From the NCBI GenBank assembly GCA_009773395.1, contig WRPI01000002.1, positions 1 through 48,357 on the forward strand: DNA of 48,357 bases. The letters are read 5' to 3'. Origin of the DNA: Hyphomonadaceae bacterium. Lineage in GTDB: Bacteria > Pseudomonadota > Alphaproteobacteria > Caulobacterales > Aquidulcibacteraceae. Made by a program: the position numbers and the translations under genes. The notes under the pieces are model-generated. The model had not been told where the DNA came from. It made no database searches and saw only the letters and a program-made list of their open reading frames with translations. Below, piece after piece: positions 14,902 to 24,653 of the stretch (position 1 is the stretch's first letter; the number at the start of each line of letters is the position of its first letter).

Positions 14902-15139
14902 CCCCTTTGCTTGTCCAAACCAGCAAAATAACCGATGAAAGTTAAAATCTGATGTGTAAAAAAGCGCTTTTAGTTAAAAATAATTTTTTTCTGTGACATG
15001 GAATACACACTTTTTATCTGCCAATCAAGACCAAAATGTATCTTTAACCTTCGACTCATTCACAAAAACTGATATGAAACCATTAATGCAATATTAAAAT
15101 TGCACTTGGGTTTTATAGAAATAAAGTGCGGAAGCCATT
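14902..15139. promoter_or_regulatory. Divergent intergenic region
   Basis: 238 AT-rich bases between the M23 peptidase and YdbH-like genes; it must hold promoters for both. I see no convincing paired hexamers or palindromes. Confidence 0.35.
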
Positions 15140-18100
15140 GTGCAGAAAAAATCGGAAATATTGTTAGACGATCCACCAAGCGATAATGGCGCGAATTCGC
15201 AAGGTTCAGATTTTTCGCAAACTGACAAAAAACCCGCAAGATTTAAGCGACAATGGATGCAATTTGGCGGCGCGTCGCTTGCGGTAATTGCGCTGGCAGT
15301 TTTGTGGACGGCGCGAATACCACTGGCGCAAAATGGCGTCAAAAATTATTTGCAAATCAAAGGCGTTGATGGCGCAATTGCCCTAAGCCAACTTGGACCA
15401 GAGGGTGCAAGTTTTACAAATTTGCGGATTGGGCCGTCGGGGCGCGAGACTTTGACCGCCACCAACGGCCATATTTCATGGCATTTTGATTGGGACAGCG
15501 GAAAATTTGTCATTGATGAGCTGCGCGCAAATCAATTGCGCGTCAATCTTGCGCTTAAAGACAATAAAATAGATTTTGGGGCGCTGTCGCCATTACTCAA
15601 AGGCGGTGGGCAAAAACTTGAAATTGGCAAAATCAATCTTGGTTTGGGGGAAATATTTCTAAATACCGATTATGGCCTTGCCAACGCACGATTTGATATT
15701 GACGGCAATTTGGAAGATTTCGCAGGAAATGCCGAAATCATCCTGCCCAATGGTTTTTATTTAGGTGGAGCGCCTTCAGGGCCAATCAAAGTAAATTTCC
15801 GCAGCCGTGATTTGGCGAGGGGCAACATTAAAGCAATTTCTGCGCACATAAGAGCAAATAACCAAAATTATGATTTCAAGAAATTATTGGGTGATGGCGA
15901 GCGTCTTCACGCGCTTGGTGTTTCAGCCAATATTGCATTGGGCGTGGCGATAAATGGCGATGGCGAAACTCTTATTGCCCTTCGGTCTTCGCAAATCGCC
16001 GCCACAAAGTTTCGAGCGGAAAATGCGGATTTTGACAGTATTGCAATCAATTTGTCGGACGCCAATTGGCAGCATAAAGGCAATTGGGCGCAAAGTGCGA
16101 TTTTTGATCTAGCTGCGGAATTGAGGGCAGGGCGCGCGCAAATCGGTGGGCAGTCAATCGCCAACACGAATTGGAATTTGAACTTAAAACGCGGCACTGC
16201 CAAGAAACTGGATCTCGAATATCGCCTGTTACACGATGAATTGCGCGGTATTATTGCGGCGCGAAGCCTAGCCGTAGACGGCGTTTTGAGTGGGCAAGCA
16301 AACGACTTGTCGCAAATTCGCGGCATACAGTTTGACGGGAACACCAATATTATTGCCCGCAATTTGGTTGTCGCTGGCTCGCAAAACTTCGCCGAAATTG
16401 CGCGAAACGTGCAAGCTGAAGACTTGCTGACCCAATCAAGCGCCAATTTGAACTTTAATTTGCACGGCAATATCGGCGATTTTGCGATTTCGCCTGTCGG
16501 CGTGCAAAGGGTTTCTGGCTCGCGCGGTAGCCAATTGAATTTCGCGCCTGCAGCAAGCGATGGTAACGCAATTTATGTGCGCAATTTGCACGGTGTTTTG
16601 CAAGTTTCGGGTAATATGTCGGGGCGGGTTGATTTTCGCTCACGCGCAAATGGTGCAATTTCGGCAATAATGAATGAAACTTCATTCAATAATAATCAAA
16701 CCCGACTAAATTTATCACAAATCAATTTGCGCAATTTCCATTATGGCCAATTCGTGCTCAGTGGCGCGGGCGGGCGGGCGCAATTCGCACTTGTGGGCAA
16801 TCGAATAAGTTCGGGTCAAATTAGCGCAAATTTATTGGCTTCGTCGGCTGGCGAAATAAAATTATCGCAATCACCAATCAATCTAAATCTATCCGTGCAA
16901 AATAATCGCGCCCAATTTAGTGCGACTGGCCGCATAGCCAATGCAGCATTTGATGGCAATAAAATCCAAAATGCCAATTTCAATATTGCTGGCAATGCGG
17001 CGCTCGCCAATGGGCGGCTGCCAATTACTCTTTATACTGACATTCGCGCGAGTGTCGTTCGCTTTGTCTCAAAAAATGGCGCGTGGGCCGAAAATTTTGC
17101 GATTTCGGGCCCAATGACAGCGCGTGTCGGGGCCAGCTCCACGACATTAAACGGGCTAGACTGCTTGCAAGCAAGTATTGCAGCAATGGCGTTTGATGAT
17201 AATTCCATTCGCAATGCCCAGGGCGCGCTCTGCCCTGATGCGCAAGGGCGTTTCGCAAGTTTTCAAAATGGCGGCTCGCTTCTATTCGCTGCCACCAATA
17301 TTTCGGTCTTGGATTTGCAATTGGGATCAAGTGGAACCGCCAATCACATTACAATGGCTGGCTTAACGGGTGGGTTTAGCCCAGCGCCCGAAGGCGGCCT
17401 AAAATATCTTGCCAATGTGCCGAATTTGGAATTTCGCTTTAATACCGGCCCGCAAACCCACGCCACAATCCGCGCTTCTGATAGTCGCCTAGTGGTGCAT
17501 TCGCGCGCAGGCACAACCAATATGACCGCCGATTTGCGTGAAATCAAAACCGAGGGACTACCGGTTCGCACTTCGGGCAATATGATTATGGACATGGCTT
17601 TCAATGATGCGAGCGGCACATTGGGGCATTTCAGCTTTAATAATTTATTGGTTGGCGATATTGCTGCCTCGCGCCGTTATGCCGATTTGGGTCTTAGTGG
17701 CACTGGCGATCTTAGGAATAACCAGATTTATTTCGAAGGCAATTTGGTGCAAGCCCAAAGCGGCGCCCAGGTTGCAACCGCGCGCCTTAATCACAATTTG
17801 CAAACTGGCGTTGGCAATGCAGTATTTGACGGCAATGGTCTGCGCTTTATGCCGCGATTGGCACGCACAAGCCCGCGCGATGGCTTTGAAATTGGCGAAA
17901 TCTTGCCGCCATTGCAGGGCATATTTTCGGATGTTGAAGGCAGGCTCACGGGCCAAGCCAATTTTAATTGGGCTCCAAATCGGCCCGTCATTGGCACGGC
18001 GGAAATTGGCACAACGGCGCTTAATTTCAACACAATTATTGGGCAGGTTGAAAATGTCGCTGGAACCATAAAAATTGATGATTTAATGGGGCTAAAAACT

Positions 18101-18832
18101 AGCACGCAAATTATTCGCGTCGGTAGTTTTAACCCCGGTATTCCAATATTAAACGGCGTGTTGGGTTTTAGTTTGCCCGGCACCAATGCGCTTAAAATCG
18201 AGGCCGCATCATGGCCTTTTGCAGACGGTGATTTGAGCATGCCGTTTAATAATCAAGACAAAAGCCTTACGATTAAAGTTGATAATATCGATATTGCACA
18301 ACTTTTGCGCCTAACAAATATCCCGAATTTGGTCATTGATGGGCGAATGTCTGGCATATTACCAGTCAAAATAATTGAAAATAATGCCGAAATTGTTGGC
18401 GGAGTTTTGCGCGCGCGCGAAGGCGGCGGCACAATAAAATACACTGGCCCAAGCCTCGCCGCCGCACCACCTCCACCCACAAACCGCGAGAAATTGCAAA
18501 ACCGGCTTGGAATTCCATCAATCCCAAAAAATGAGGCTTTGGCCGAAGCGGCGTTGCGCAATTTGCAATATAAAGTGCTTGAAATAAGGGTCGATGGCCG
18601 CATTACTGGCGACATGACGTTGGGCATAACAATAGAAGGCTTCAACCCCGATTTATTATCGGCAACCCAATTTAGATTTAATGTAAACGTCCATTTGCCC
18701 GTGGGCCAGATTATCAGCAGCATAAAAAATACTGCGGATGAATGCAAAAAAATCAATGGCCAAATAATCGAAGAACTAAAAGAATTTTGCCCACAAGAGG
18801 CCCCCGCGACCGATCCGAGTGGGATATTTTAG
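15140..18832 (+). CDS. YdbH/AsmA-like intermembrane transport protein
   Basis: 1230-residue envelope protein, longer than E. coli YdbH (about 880). A cytoplasmic tail, one N-terminal membrane anchor (~residues 41-60, GASLAVIALAVLWTA) and a long beta-rich periplasmic body of AsmA-like repeats (many I-x-A-x-N-L strands). The C-terminal ~250 residues, including ALRNLQYKVLEIRVDGRITG and IEGFNPDLLSATQFRFNVNV, match the YdbH/PF11739 C-terminal domain. YdbH and relatives bridge inner and outer membrane and carry phospholipids. GTG start with GGAAG upstream. A run of nine G begins at the last base of the stop codon. Confidence 0.8.
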   Translation: MQKKSEILLDDPPSDNGANSQGSDFSQTDKKPARFKRQWMQFGGASLAVIALAVLWTARIPLAQNGVKNYLQIKGVDGAIALSQLGPEGASFTNLRIGPSGRETLTATNGHISWHFDWDSGKFVIDELRANQLRVNLALKDNKIDFGALSPLLKGGGQKLEIGKINLGLGEIFLNTDYGLANARFDIDGNLEDFAGNAEIILPNGFYLGGAPSGPIKVNFRSRDLARGNIKAISAHIRANNQNYDFKKLLGDGERLHALGVSANIALGVAINGDGETLIALRSSQIAATKFRAENADFDSIAINLSDANWQHKGNWAQSAIFDLAAELRAGRAQIGGQSIANTNWNLNLKRGTAKKLDLEYRLLHDELRGIIAARSLAVDGVLSGQANDLSQIRGIQFDGNTNIIARNLVVAGSQNFAEIARNVQAEDLLTQSSANLNFNLHGNIGDFAISPVGVQRVSGSRGSQLNFAPAASDGNAIYVRNLHGVLQVSGNMSGRVDFRSRANGAISAIMNETSFNNNQTRLNLSQINLRNFHYGQFVLSGAGGRAQFALVGNRISSGQISANLLASSAGEIKLSQSPINLNLSVQNNRAQFSATGRIANAAFDGNKIQNANFNIAGNAALANGRLPITLYTDIRASVVRFVSKNGAWAENFAISGPMTARVGASSTTLNGLDCLQASIAAMAFDDNSIRNAQGALCPDAQGRFASFQNGGSLLFAATNISVLDLQLGSSGTANHITMAGLTGGFSPAPEGGLKYLANVPNLEFRFNTGPQTHATIRASDSRLVVHSRAGTTNMTADLREIKTEGLPVRTSGNMIMDMAFNDASGTLGHFSFNNLLVGDIAASRRYADLGLSGTGDLRNNQIYFEGNLVQAQSGAQVATARLNHNLQTGVGNAVFDGNGLRFMPRLARTSPRDGFEIGEILPPLQGIFSDVEGRLTGQANFNWAPNRPVIGTAEIGTTALNFNTIIGQVENVAGTIKIDDLMGLKTSTQIIRVGSFNPGIPILNGVLGFSLPGTNALKIEAASWPFADGDLSMPFNNQDKSLTIKVDNIDIAQLLRLTNIPNLVIDGRMSGILPVKIIENNAEIVGGVLRAREGGGTIKYTGPSLAAAPPPPTNREKLQNRLGIPSIPKNEALAEAALRNLQYKVLEIRVDGRITGDMTLGITIEGFNPDLLSATQFRFNVNVHLPVGQIISSIKNTADECKKINGQIIEELKEFCPQEAPATDPSGIF

Positions 18833-18958
18833 GGGGGGGGTAATTCCCAACAATATCAACAACTTTTAGTATTAACAAAAAAAAAACGACTTTAGTTTAA
18901 GTTGAATTAAAGCATTTGATAAATTGCAATCAATCATTATACTAAAGGCGTGGGACAA

Positions 18959-20260
18959 ATGACATTATCAATTGGCGCAAATACGCAAAATACACTTTAT
19001 CCAACACTGGATGTTTTGGAAAATCTGACAAATTCAACTGCATCGGCCTCCAACTTATCACCAACCACAGCGAACGATTTTGGCCCAGCGGTAATAATAT
19101 CACTTAGTCCGCAAGCACTCAATCCTGATCCTGTAGCAGGTGAAACCGTTACTGTTATTGGCGAAAGATTACCAGTAACCGAAGGCATAACAGAAGCTGA
19201 CCGTCAGCGGTTGTCCCAACTTTCAACATTAAATGGCATCACATCCTCCGATAACCGAGACACAGCCTCACAATTGCGCAACCTTGATCTTGCAACCCTA
19301 CAAGTTGACCTTAATAATCCTGACGAAGTTCACACAGGAGAAGACGGCAAAGTCAAGCAACAATTTTCAACAGAAAGGGTTCTGCGGACCATAACATTTA
19401 TCAAAGACATGCGTAAATTGGTGGATAACCCGCAAGTGGATCCGAGTTTAAAAGCCAAAGCAATTCAGGCTATGAATTTAATTAATGAATCCGCGCTTGG
19501 AAAAACTATTGCTGCGGCTCAACTAGCATTTGGAACTGATTTAGAAGGGCTTGAGGCGATGTTGCAAGGTCTCCCGCCCGGTCAAGCACTTGAATATACT
19601 CAGGAAAACGACCCCAATGCGGCAGGGGGTATCGCGTTGGCAACTGCGAGAAGACTTAGGGTGGTTGACCCTTCTCTAGCGAATGGCTTGGATATTCCCT
19701 ATGTCAATCCACCTTTACCAACTGTAGTTTTGCCTGAAATTGAAATACCATACACAGAGAAAAAATTTGAAACTGAGGGCGAAGCACTAAATGCAGGGAT
19801 AGCCGAAATTAACAAGCACCCTGATAAGAATCGCAAGGAACTTGGTTTTTTTGTCTATAAAGACTCGGAAGGAAAGTTTCGGGTAACCCAACTATTGGTT
19901 GGAACTTTTGTTTGGTCAACAGATCCTGCAACCGGAGATCGAGTTCGACTTCCAGGAATTCCAATTGATCTTAATAAAGTTCCGGCTACTGCAACAACAT
20001 ACATTCATACACACCCTGACAGACTTTATGGTGGCACCGAAACAGCGCGAAATCAGTGGCCATCGGTCGAGGATAAAGCTGCATGGAATGCGCTTGAAGC
20101 GCATTTAGGAAATCAATCACTAAGATTTGGCATTGTCGATCCTAATGGCGAGATTTGGATATGGAACCAGCAAAACGATTTGCCACCTCTAAGCGGCGAT
20201 AAGCCAACATATCAACCACCACCGTCGGTTGAGTTTCCAGCTAATGTTGATTATCGATAG
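18959..20260 (+). CDS. DUF4329/JAB-like protein with HTHP motif
   Basis: 433 residues. The N-terminal ~270 residues are low in Cys, helical and unrecognised (it includes ISLSPQALN and a helical part MRKLVDNPQVDPSLKAKAIQ). The C-terminal ~150 residues begin GEALNAGIAEINKHPDKNRKE and contain YIHTHPD near residue 350, then WPSVEDKAAW and FGIVDPNGEIWIW: the DUF4329/JAB-like layout seen at the C-ends of polymorphic toxins and in some hydrolases. No signal peptide. It precedes two exported paralogous genes with tight spacing. ATG 18959 preferred over GTG 18950. A toxin role is inference only. Confidence 0.6.
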   Translation: MTLSIGANTQNTLYPTLDVLENLTNSTASASNLSPTTANDFGPAVIISLSPQALNPDPVAGETVTVIGERLPVTEGITEADRQRLSQLSTLNGITSSDNRDTASQLRNLDLATLQVDLNNPDEVHTGEDGKVKQQFSTERVLRTITFIKDMRKLVDNPQVDPSLKAKAIQAMNLINESALGKTIAAAQLAFGTDLEGLEAMLQGLPPGQALEYTQENDPNAAGGIALATARRLRVVDPSLANGLDIPYVNPPLPTVVLPEIEIPYTEKKFETEGEALNAGIAEINKHPDKNRKELGFFVYKDSEGKFRVTQLLVGTFVWSTDPATGDRVRLPGIPIDLNKVPATATTYIHTHPDRLYGGTETARNQWPSVEDKAAWNALEAHLGNQSLRFGIVDPNGEIWIWNQQNDLPPLSGDKPTYQPPPSVEFPANVDYR

Positions 20261-20280
20261 TGCAGGCGAATGAGGAAATT

Positions 20281-20802
20281 ATGAGAAGTTGGTTTGAATG
20301 GTCTTCGCTGCGACATTTGTTATTTTTAGTCGCGTTGGGACAAGTTATAAATACGTCCGCCGTTGCGCAATTAGGCGATGCAAACCCATCGCAGAGCGCT
20401 GGTGGAATATCGACACCACAAATAGGTCAGTTCGTATTCACATACGACTTAGCATATTTACCAAGGCAAGTAAGAGTTCAGACTGCCATAAATGCGCAAA
20501 GCCAAAGTAGTGTTGTTCCTATCGCCTTGGAGATTATTGGCTGCGGTAGCGAACCGATTGTTATTCCGGCTCGAAGGTTTTCACATGTTAAAGGCGCTTT
20601 TGCAGGGAATGTGACAACTCTGAACAATTACGGTGCCAATTGCCAACCGGATTCTTTGGTCGTTTTTTTCAACCAGATGTCCACACAAGAAAGCGAACAT
20701 TTTGAAGTTTTTACTTACCGAATAAGAAAGAATAATTTGGGGAATTTCATTGTGAAGCGAGTTAATGTTCGCATACTGCAAAGCGTCACAAAAAATGAAT
20801 AA
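20281..20802 (+). CDS. Exported hypothetical protein, paralogue 1
   Basis: 173 residues with a Sec signal (hydrophobic LLFLVALGQVINTSAVA, cleavage after AVA). The mature protein has LPRQVRV, ALEIIGCGSEPIVI, and a C-terminal TYRIRKNNLGNFIVKRVNVR strand pair that line up with the next gene's product. Start at ATG 20281 after GAGGAAATT. Unknown family, periplasmic. It follows the HTHP gene by 20 bases and overlaps the next gene, so the three are likely one operon. Confidence 0.6.
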   Translation: MRSWFEWSSLRHLLFLVALGQVINTSAVAQLGDANPSQSAGGISTPQIGQFVFTYDLAYLPRQVRVQTAINAQSQSSVVPIALEIIGCGSEPIVIPARRFSHVKGAFAGNVTTLNNYGANCQPDSLVVFFNQMSTQESEHFEVFTYRIRKNNLGNFIVKRVNVRILQSVTKNE

Positions 20803-21406
20803 CAATGATTCAAATATTAGTATTATGACATATCTATGTTCCAACTTTGTCCGCTATTGTAGGATTTTGCTTTTGCCCTTGGTTTTTGTGGCTTGTGCAA
20901 ACGGCTCCAAAATCAACAACCCGACTGAAGTTGTAATCCTAAAATCCAGCTCACAAGGCAGTCCAAATCATATAATTGACGTGATTGCCGCTTCATTTGG
21001 CAGTTCGGCATCTTTAATCACCTTGCTGTTCGCAGATGGAAAACTCCCAAAAGAAGTTAGAATTACAAATCGGCGTCGCAGCGACTTAACGCATGAAGTT
21101 TCTAAAGTTGAAATTGTCGGTTGCAAAAATTCAGACGAAATAATAGCGGCGTTTATCGAAGAAGGCACTATTATCGGCGAGATTCTTTTGGTTTCAGTTG
21201 GTTCTCAATCGCCAAATTCAGAAATTTGCCTTCTAGAGCATCTTTCAATCAATATTGCAACTGAGGATAATCCAATTGATGATGAAGAACCAACCGATAC
21301 TTTACGCCACAAAAGTGCGATTATTCGAACCTACCATTTGTCTTTTAATAATTCGGGAAACTTGGCAATCGAACATGACCCACTGAATATTCAAATTTTG
21401 GAATGA
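20795..21406 (+). CDS. Putative lipoprotein, paralogue 2
   Basis: 203 residues from the ATG overlapping the preceding stop (ATGAATAA); a start at 20825 is also possible. The hydrophobic segment ILLLPLVFVAC ends in a lipobox Cys. The body shares the pattern LPKEVRI, VEIVGCKN, and TYHLSFNNSGNLAIEHDPLN with paralogue 1, at low identity but the same spacing. No family recognised. If the upstream HTHP protein is an effector, these two envelope proteins would be candidates for immunity or transport; that is speculation. Confidence 0.55.
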   Translation: MNNNDSNISIMTYLCSNFVRYCRILLLPLVFVACANGSKINNPTEVVILKSSSQGSPNHIIDVIAASFGSSASLITLLFADGKLPKEVRITNRRRSDLTHEVSKVEIVGCKNSDEIIAAFIEEGTIIGEILLVSVGSQSPNSEICLLEHLSINIATEDNPIDDEEPTDTLRHKSAIIRTYHLSFNNSGNLAIEHDPLNIQILE

Positions 21407-21538
21407 AGTGTGCATTTAACGTATCCACGAGCCCCGCCATCCATATTCCAAGCGTAACCTATCATTAACCAAAGCGGGGCATTTTGGCGTGGTTCAACAT
21501 ATGTAAAACCCCTCCCATATTAAGACCGCAAAAACCCA

Positions 21539-22843
21539 ATGGCCGCATTTTCATTTTTATCGTCAAAACCTCTCGTGCTTGGCTTTCAGCATTTTGGCAT
21601 TGGTTTGCTTGGTTTGGGTGCTGTGACTGGCGCTGGGGCTGGTGCGGTGCAGGTGTTGGGGAATGAGGCCGATGCTGGGCCCAAGGTTGAAATTTCGGTG
21701 CCAATTTATACGCCGCCTGCGCATCCACCTGCGCAAGGAGTGGTGCAGGAAGTCGCCAATACTCACGCCAATCAAACTGGCCTCATTGGCATGTTGCCGT
21801 GGCGCATGGCTGATGGCGGCATGTCCTTGCCAAATGCGAACGGCGAAAATCACGCAATGGTGGATCTTAATACCCCAATTCCTGATGAACACGCAGTAAG
21901 CGATCCACACGTTACTTCGGTCGCCGAAGCGGCTTCGGCAACACCTGCGGTTTATGCAAATGGCTCGGCGCGTATTCTTGCGCCGCAAATGGGAGCGACG
22001 ACGGCGCTCACCAGCAGCGAAGCCGGGGTGCGGGTAACGCGCGGCGGCCAAAGCGCGGTCGGCCTGCCTTCGGCACCAATTGCTGGGGTTTCGCAACAAG
22101 GCCCCAACGGGCTTCTGCCCGCTATTGCCACTGATGGGCGCACACCTTTTGATGTTTACAGGCGGCCAGATAGTGCCGGTGGCCGTGCGCGGGTTGCGCT
22201 TGTAGTCGGTGGTTTGGGGCTTAATGCGCGCATAACTGAACGCGCAATCAACCAATTGCCGCCCGAAGTTACATTGTCTTTCGTGCCATATGCCGATAAT
22301 TTGCAGGGCTGGATAAACCGCGCCCGCGCCCAGGGCCATGAAGTGTTAATTGAAATCCCACTCGAACCATTTGATTTCCCCGATAATGACACTGGGCCGC
22401 AAACTCTTATGTCATCGGGCAGTGCCGAAGAAAACCAAAGGCGTTTGGAATATTTATTGGCAAAAGCTTCTGGCTATTTCGGCGTCGTCAATTATATGGG
22501 CGGCAAGTTTGCATCGTCCCCTGCGGCATCGGCGGGTTTTATGCGGGCGTTGAAAAATCGCGGCCTCGGCTTTATTTCCGACGGCTCATCGGCAAGCCTT
22601 GGCACAACTGCTCGCACCAATGGCGTTAAAACCATAACTGCGGACAGAAACATCGACCAAAGACCATCAGCCGCAGACATTGAGGCGCAATTGGGCGCAC
22701 TAGAAGCAATGGCGACCCAACGCGGCAATGCACTTGGCTTTGGCGTGGCATATTCGGTGACAATTGATAAAATCAGCGCATGGGCGAGCGCGGCGGCAGG
22801 GCGCGGCGTAACGCTTATTCCAGCTTCGGCCTTGGCGAGTTAG
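21539..22843 (+). CDS. Divergent polysaccharide deacetylase family protein
   Basis: 434 residues: an N-terminal hydrophobic anchor (about 19-40, FGIGLLGLGAVTGAGAGAV), a variable Pro/Ala linker to ~residue 205, then the PF04748 domain from RARVALVVGGLGLN to the end. Motifs include INQLPPEVTLSFVPYADNL, GHEVLIEIPLEPFDFP and NYMGGKFASSPAASAGFM. Members are YibQ-like periplasmic proteins with a polysaccharide-deacetylase fold that usually lack the metal-binding residues, and their activity is unclear. In many alphaproteobacteria it sits near rppH and an M23 peptidase, as here but with insertions between. Confidence 0.88.
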   Translation: MAAFSFLSSKPLVLGFQHFGIGLLGLGAVTGAGAGAVQVLGNEADAGPKVEISVPIYTPPAHPPAQGVVQEVANTHANQTGLIGMLPWRMADGGMSLPNANGENHAMVDLNTPIPDEHAVSDPHVTSVAEAASATPAVYANGSARILAPQMGATTALTSSEAGVRVTRGGQSAVGLPSAPIAGVSQQGPNGLLPAIATDGRTPFDVYRRPDSAGGRARVALVVGGLGLNARITERAINQLPPEVTLSFVPYADNLQGWINRARAQGHEVLIEIPLEPFDFPDNDTGPQTLMSSGSAEENQRRLEYLLAKASGYFGVVNYMGGKFASSPAASAGFMRALKNRGLGFISDGSSASLGTTARTNGVKTITADRNIDQRPSAADIEAQLGALEAMATQRGNALGFGVAYSVTIDKISAWASAAAGRGVTLIPASALAS

Positions 22844-22872
22844 CGGTTCGCTTAAAACCCGACCATCTGCTT

Positions 22873-23075
22873 CCCCAAATTTGAGACCTCTGCGAAAGTC
22901 ATCGAGTTTATTGTCATCCCCGAAAAATCGCAGATTTTGTCGGGGATCTCGTATTTGTTTCACCGAGATCCCCGACATTTTCTTCCATCTTCGCCCTTTG
23001 GGCTACGCTGGACAAGTCGAAAATTCGGGGATGACACTGTTTGTTGTTACTTTCGCAGAGGTCTCAAAATTGGGG
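22873..23075. repeat. 203-bp nested inverted-repeat element
   Basis: Outer 27-bp arms (22873-22899 and 23049-23075, one or two mismatches) share ttgagacctctgcgaaagt. Inside, gtcatccccg at 22913 pairs with cggggatgac at 23035, and atcgcagattttgtcggggat, written here as two overlapping hairpin arms, is followed by gagatccccgacattttc. A related copy lies at 39763-39888. It fills the gap between the deacetylase and OvoA-type genes; nothing else is seen there. Confidence 0.75.
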
Positions 23076-23198
23076 AAGGAGAAGGCTCTTTAGCAAGCCG
23101 CTTGCGCCTTATAACAGCAGCTAAATGTAACTTCCTGCACAATTGAACGAAATGTCATATTGCGGTATTGTATTTGTCTTACCGCGCTGATTGGAAAA

Positions 23199-24653
23199 AT
23201 GCATATTTTAGATATTAAACATACAAGCCAAAATTTTGGCTTCGAACTTCCTTGGACTGGCTTAGCGCCAATTTACGGAACTTGCCCCGGAATGTGTGCC
23301 GACGGCGCAATTAGTTCGCTGCCGCAAGTTAGGCTTGATGGGACCCGAGAGGAAATCCTCGATTATTTCAATAATAGCTGGACATTGACTGAAGTGCTGT
23401 TCAGTGGGCTCAGCTGTGAAGAAGCATTTTACCGCCGCCCATATCATAAATTGCGCCACCCAATGATTTTTTATTATGGCCATGTTGCGACAGTTTATAT
23501 CAATAAATTGCGGGTTGCGGGTTTGCTTGATGGGCCGGTGAATGAGGCGTTTGAGGTGCTGTTTGAAGTTGGCGTTGATGAAATGCGCTGGGACGATTTG
23601 CACGAAACCAACCAAGATATTTGGCCACCATTGGCGGAAGTTACGCAATATCGCGAAAAAGCCTATGAATTGATTACCAATCTTATCAAAACTCACCCTT
23701 TATTGGCCGAAAATTGCGCGCCAATTACGCAAGACAGCCCAATGTGGGCGCTTTTTATGGGGTTTGAGCATGAAAGAATCCATCTCGAAACTTCCAGCGT
23801 TCTAATCCGCGAATTGCCAATTGAATCTGTTCGAAAACCGAATGTCTGGCCAGCTTCATTTTCAAATCCATCAATCCTCGCCACCGAAAATGACTTCATC
23901 AAAGTGCCAGCATGCCAAATATCACTTGGCAAACCCACTGAAAATCCAACTTATGGCTGGGACAATGAATATGGCTTTGAGCAGCATGAAATGGCTGAAT
24001 TTGCGGCCAGCAAATATTTAATTAGCAATCACGAGTTTTTGAAATTCGTAAAATCAAGCGGTTATTTATTACAAAAATATTGGTCACAAGATGGTTGGGC
24101 GTGGCGCGGGTTTCGCAATGTCAAATGGCCGTGCTTTTGGGTGCAAAATGGCCCAGCAGGTTTGCATAATTACAAATTGCGCACGATTTTTGAAGTTGTA
24201 GACTGGCAAGCAAATTGGCCAGTTTGCGTGAATTATCATGAAGCAAAAGCCTATTGCGCATGGCGAAGTGAGCAAGACGGCGAAGAAATTGGGCTTTTGA
24301 GCGAAGTTCAACACCATGCAATCAGAGACGCAAATGCGCACGAATATAATAGCGGCTTGATTAGTGGCAGCGAATGCACAGTAAATCATGCCCCTGCCAA
24401 CGCCCAAGGCTTTCACGACGTATTTGGCAATCTTTGGCAATGGTGTGAAGATAAATTTCATCCACTTGATGGATTTTCGCCGCATCCATTTTATGATGAT
24501 TTTAGCATTCCATGTTTTGACAATGAGCATCAAATGATTTTGGGAGGCTCATTCATCAGCAGCGGCGAAATGGCAGATATTTGGGCAAGATTTCATTTCC
24601 GCCCGCATTTTCATCAACATGCGGGGTTTCGTATAGTGAAAAATGCTCGATAA
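23199..24653 (+). CDS. 5-histidylcysteine sulfoxide synthase (OvoA-type, no methyltransferase domain)
   Basis: Non-haem iron enzyme of the EgtB/OvoA class that joins cysteine to histidine C5 with O2, first step to ovothiol. 484 residues: DinB-like N-terminal domain (to ~220) and FGE-sulfatase-like C-terminal domain. Iron ligands: His in RHPMIFYYGHVAT and the pair in FEHERIHLE (HxxxH near 190-194). The motifs REEILDYFNNSW and VGVDEMRWDDLHETN are OvoA rather than EgtB. Canonical OvoA has ~690-700 residues with a C-terminal methyltransferase; that domain is absent. ATG 23199 replaces an upstream TTG. Stop overlaps the next gene's start by 11 bases. Confidence 0.85.
   Translation: MHILDIKHTSQNFGFELPWTGLAPIYGTCPGMCADGAISSLPQVRLDGTREEILDYFNNSWTLTEVLFSGLSCEEAFYRRPYHKLRHPMIFYYGHVATVYINKLRVAGLLDGPVNEAFEVLFEVGVDEMRWDDLHETNQDIWPPLAEVTQYREKAYELITNLIKTHPLLAENCAPITQDSPMWALFMGFEHERIHLETSSVLIRELPIESVRKPNVWPASFSNPSILATENDFIKVPACQISLGKPTENPTYGWDNEYGFEQHEMAEFAASKYLISNHEFLKFVKSSGYLLQKYWSQDGWAWRGFRNVKWPCFWVQNGPAGLHNYKLRTIFEVVDWQANWPVCVNYHEAKAYCAWRSEQDGEEIGLLSEVQHHAIRDANAHEYNSGLISGSECTVNHAPANAQGFHDVFGNLWQWCEDKFHPLDGFSPHPFYDDFSIPCFDNEHQMILGGSFISSGEMADIWARFHFRPHFHQHAGFRIVKNAR

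Noticed and set aside
23199-24653. EgtB (ergothioneine synthase)
   Set aside because: EEILDYFNNSW, RHPMIFYYGH and VGVDEM blocks are those of OvoA; no EgtD methyltransferase is adjacent.
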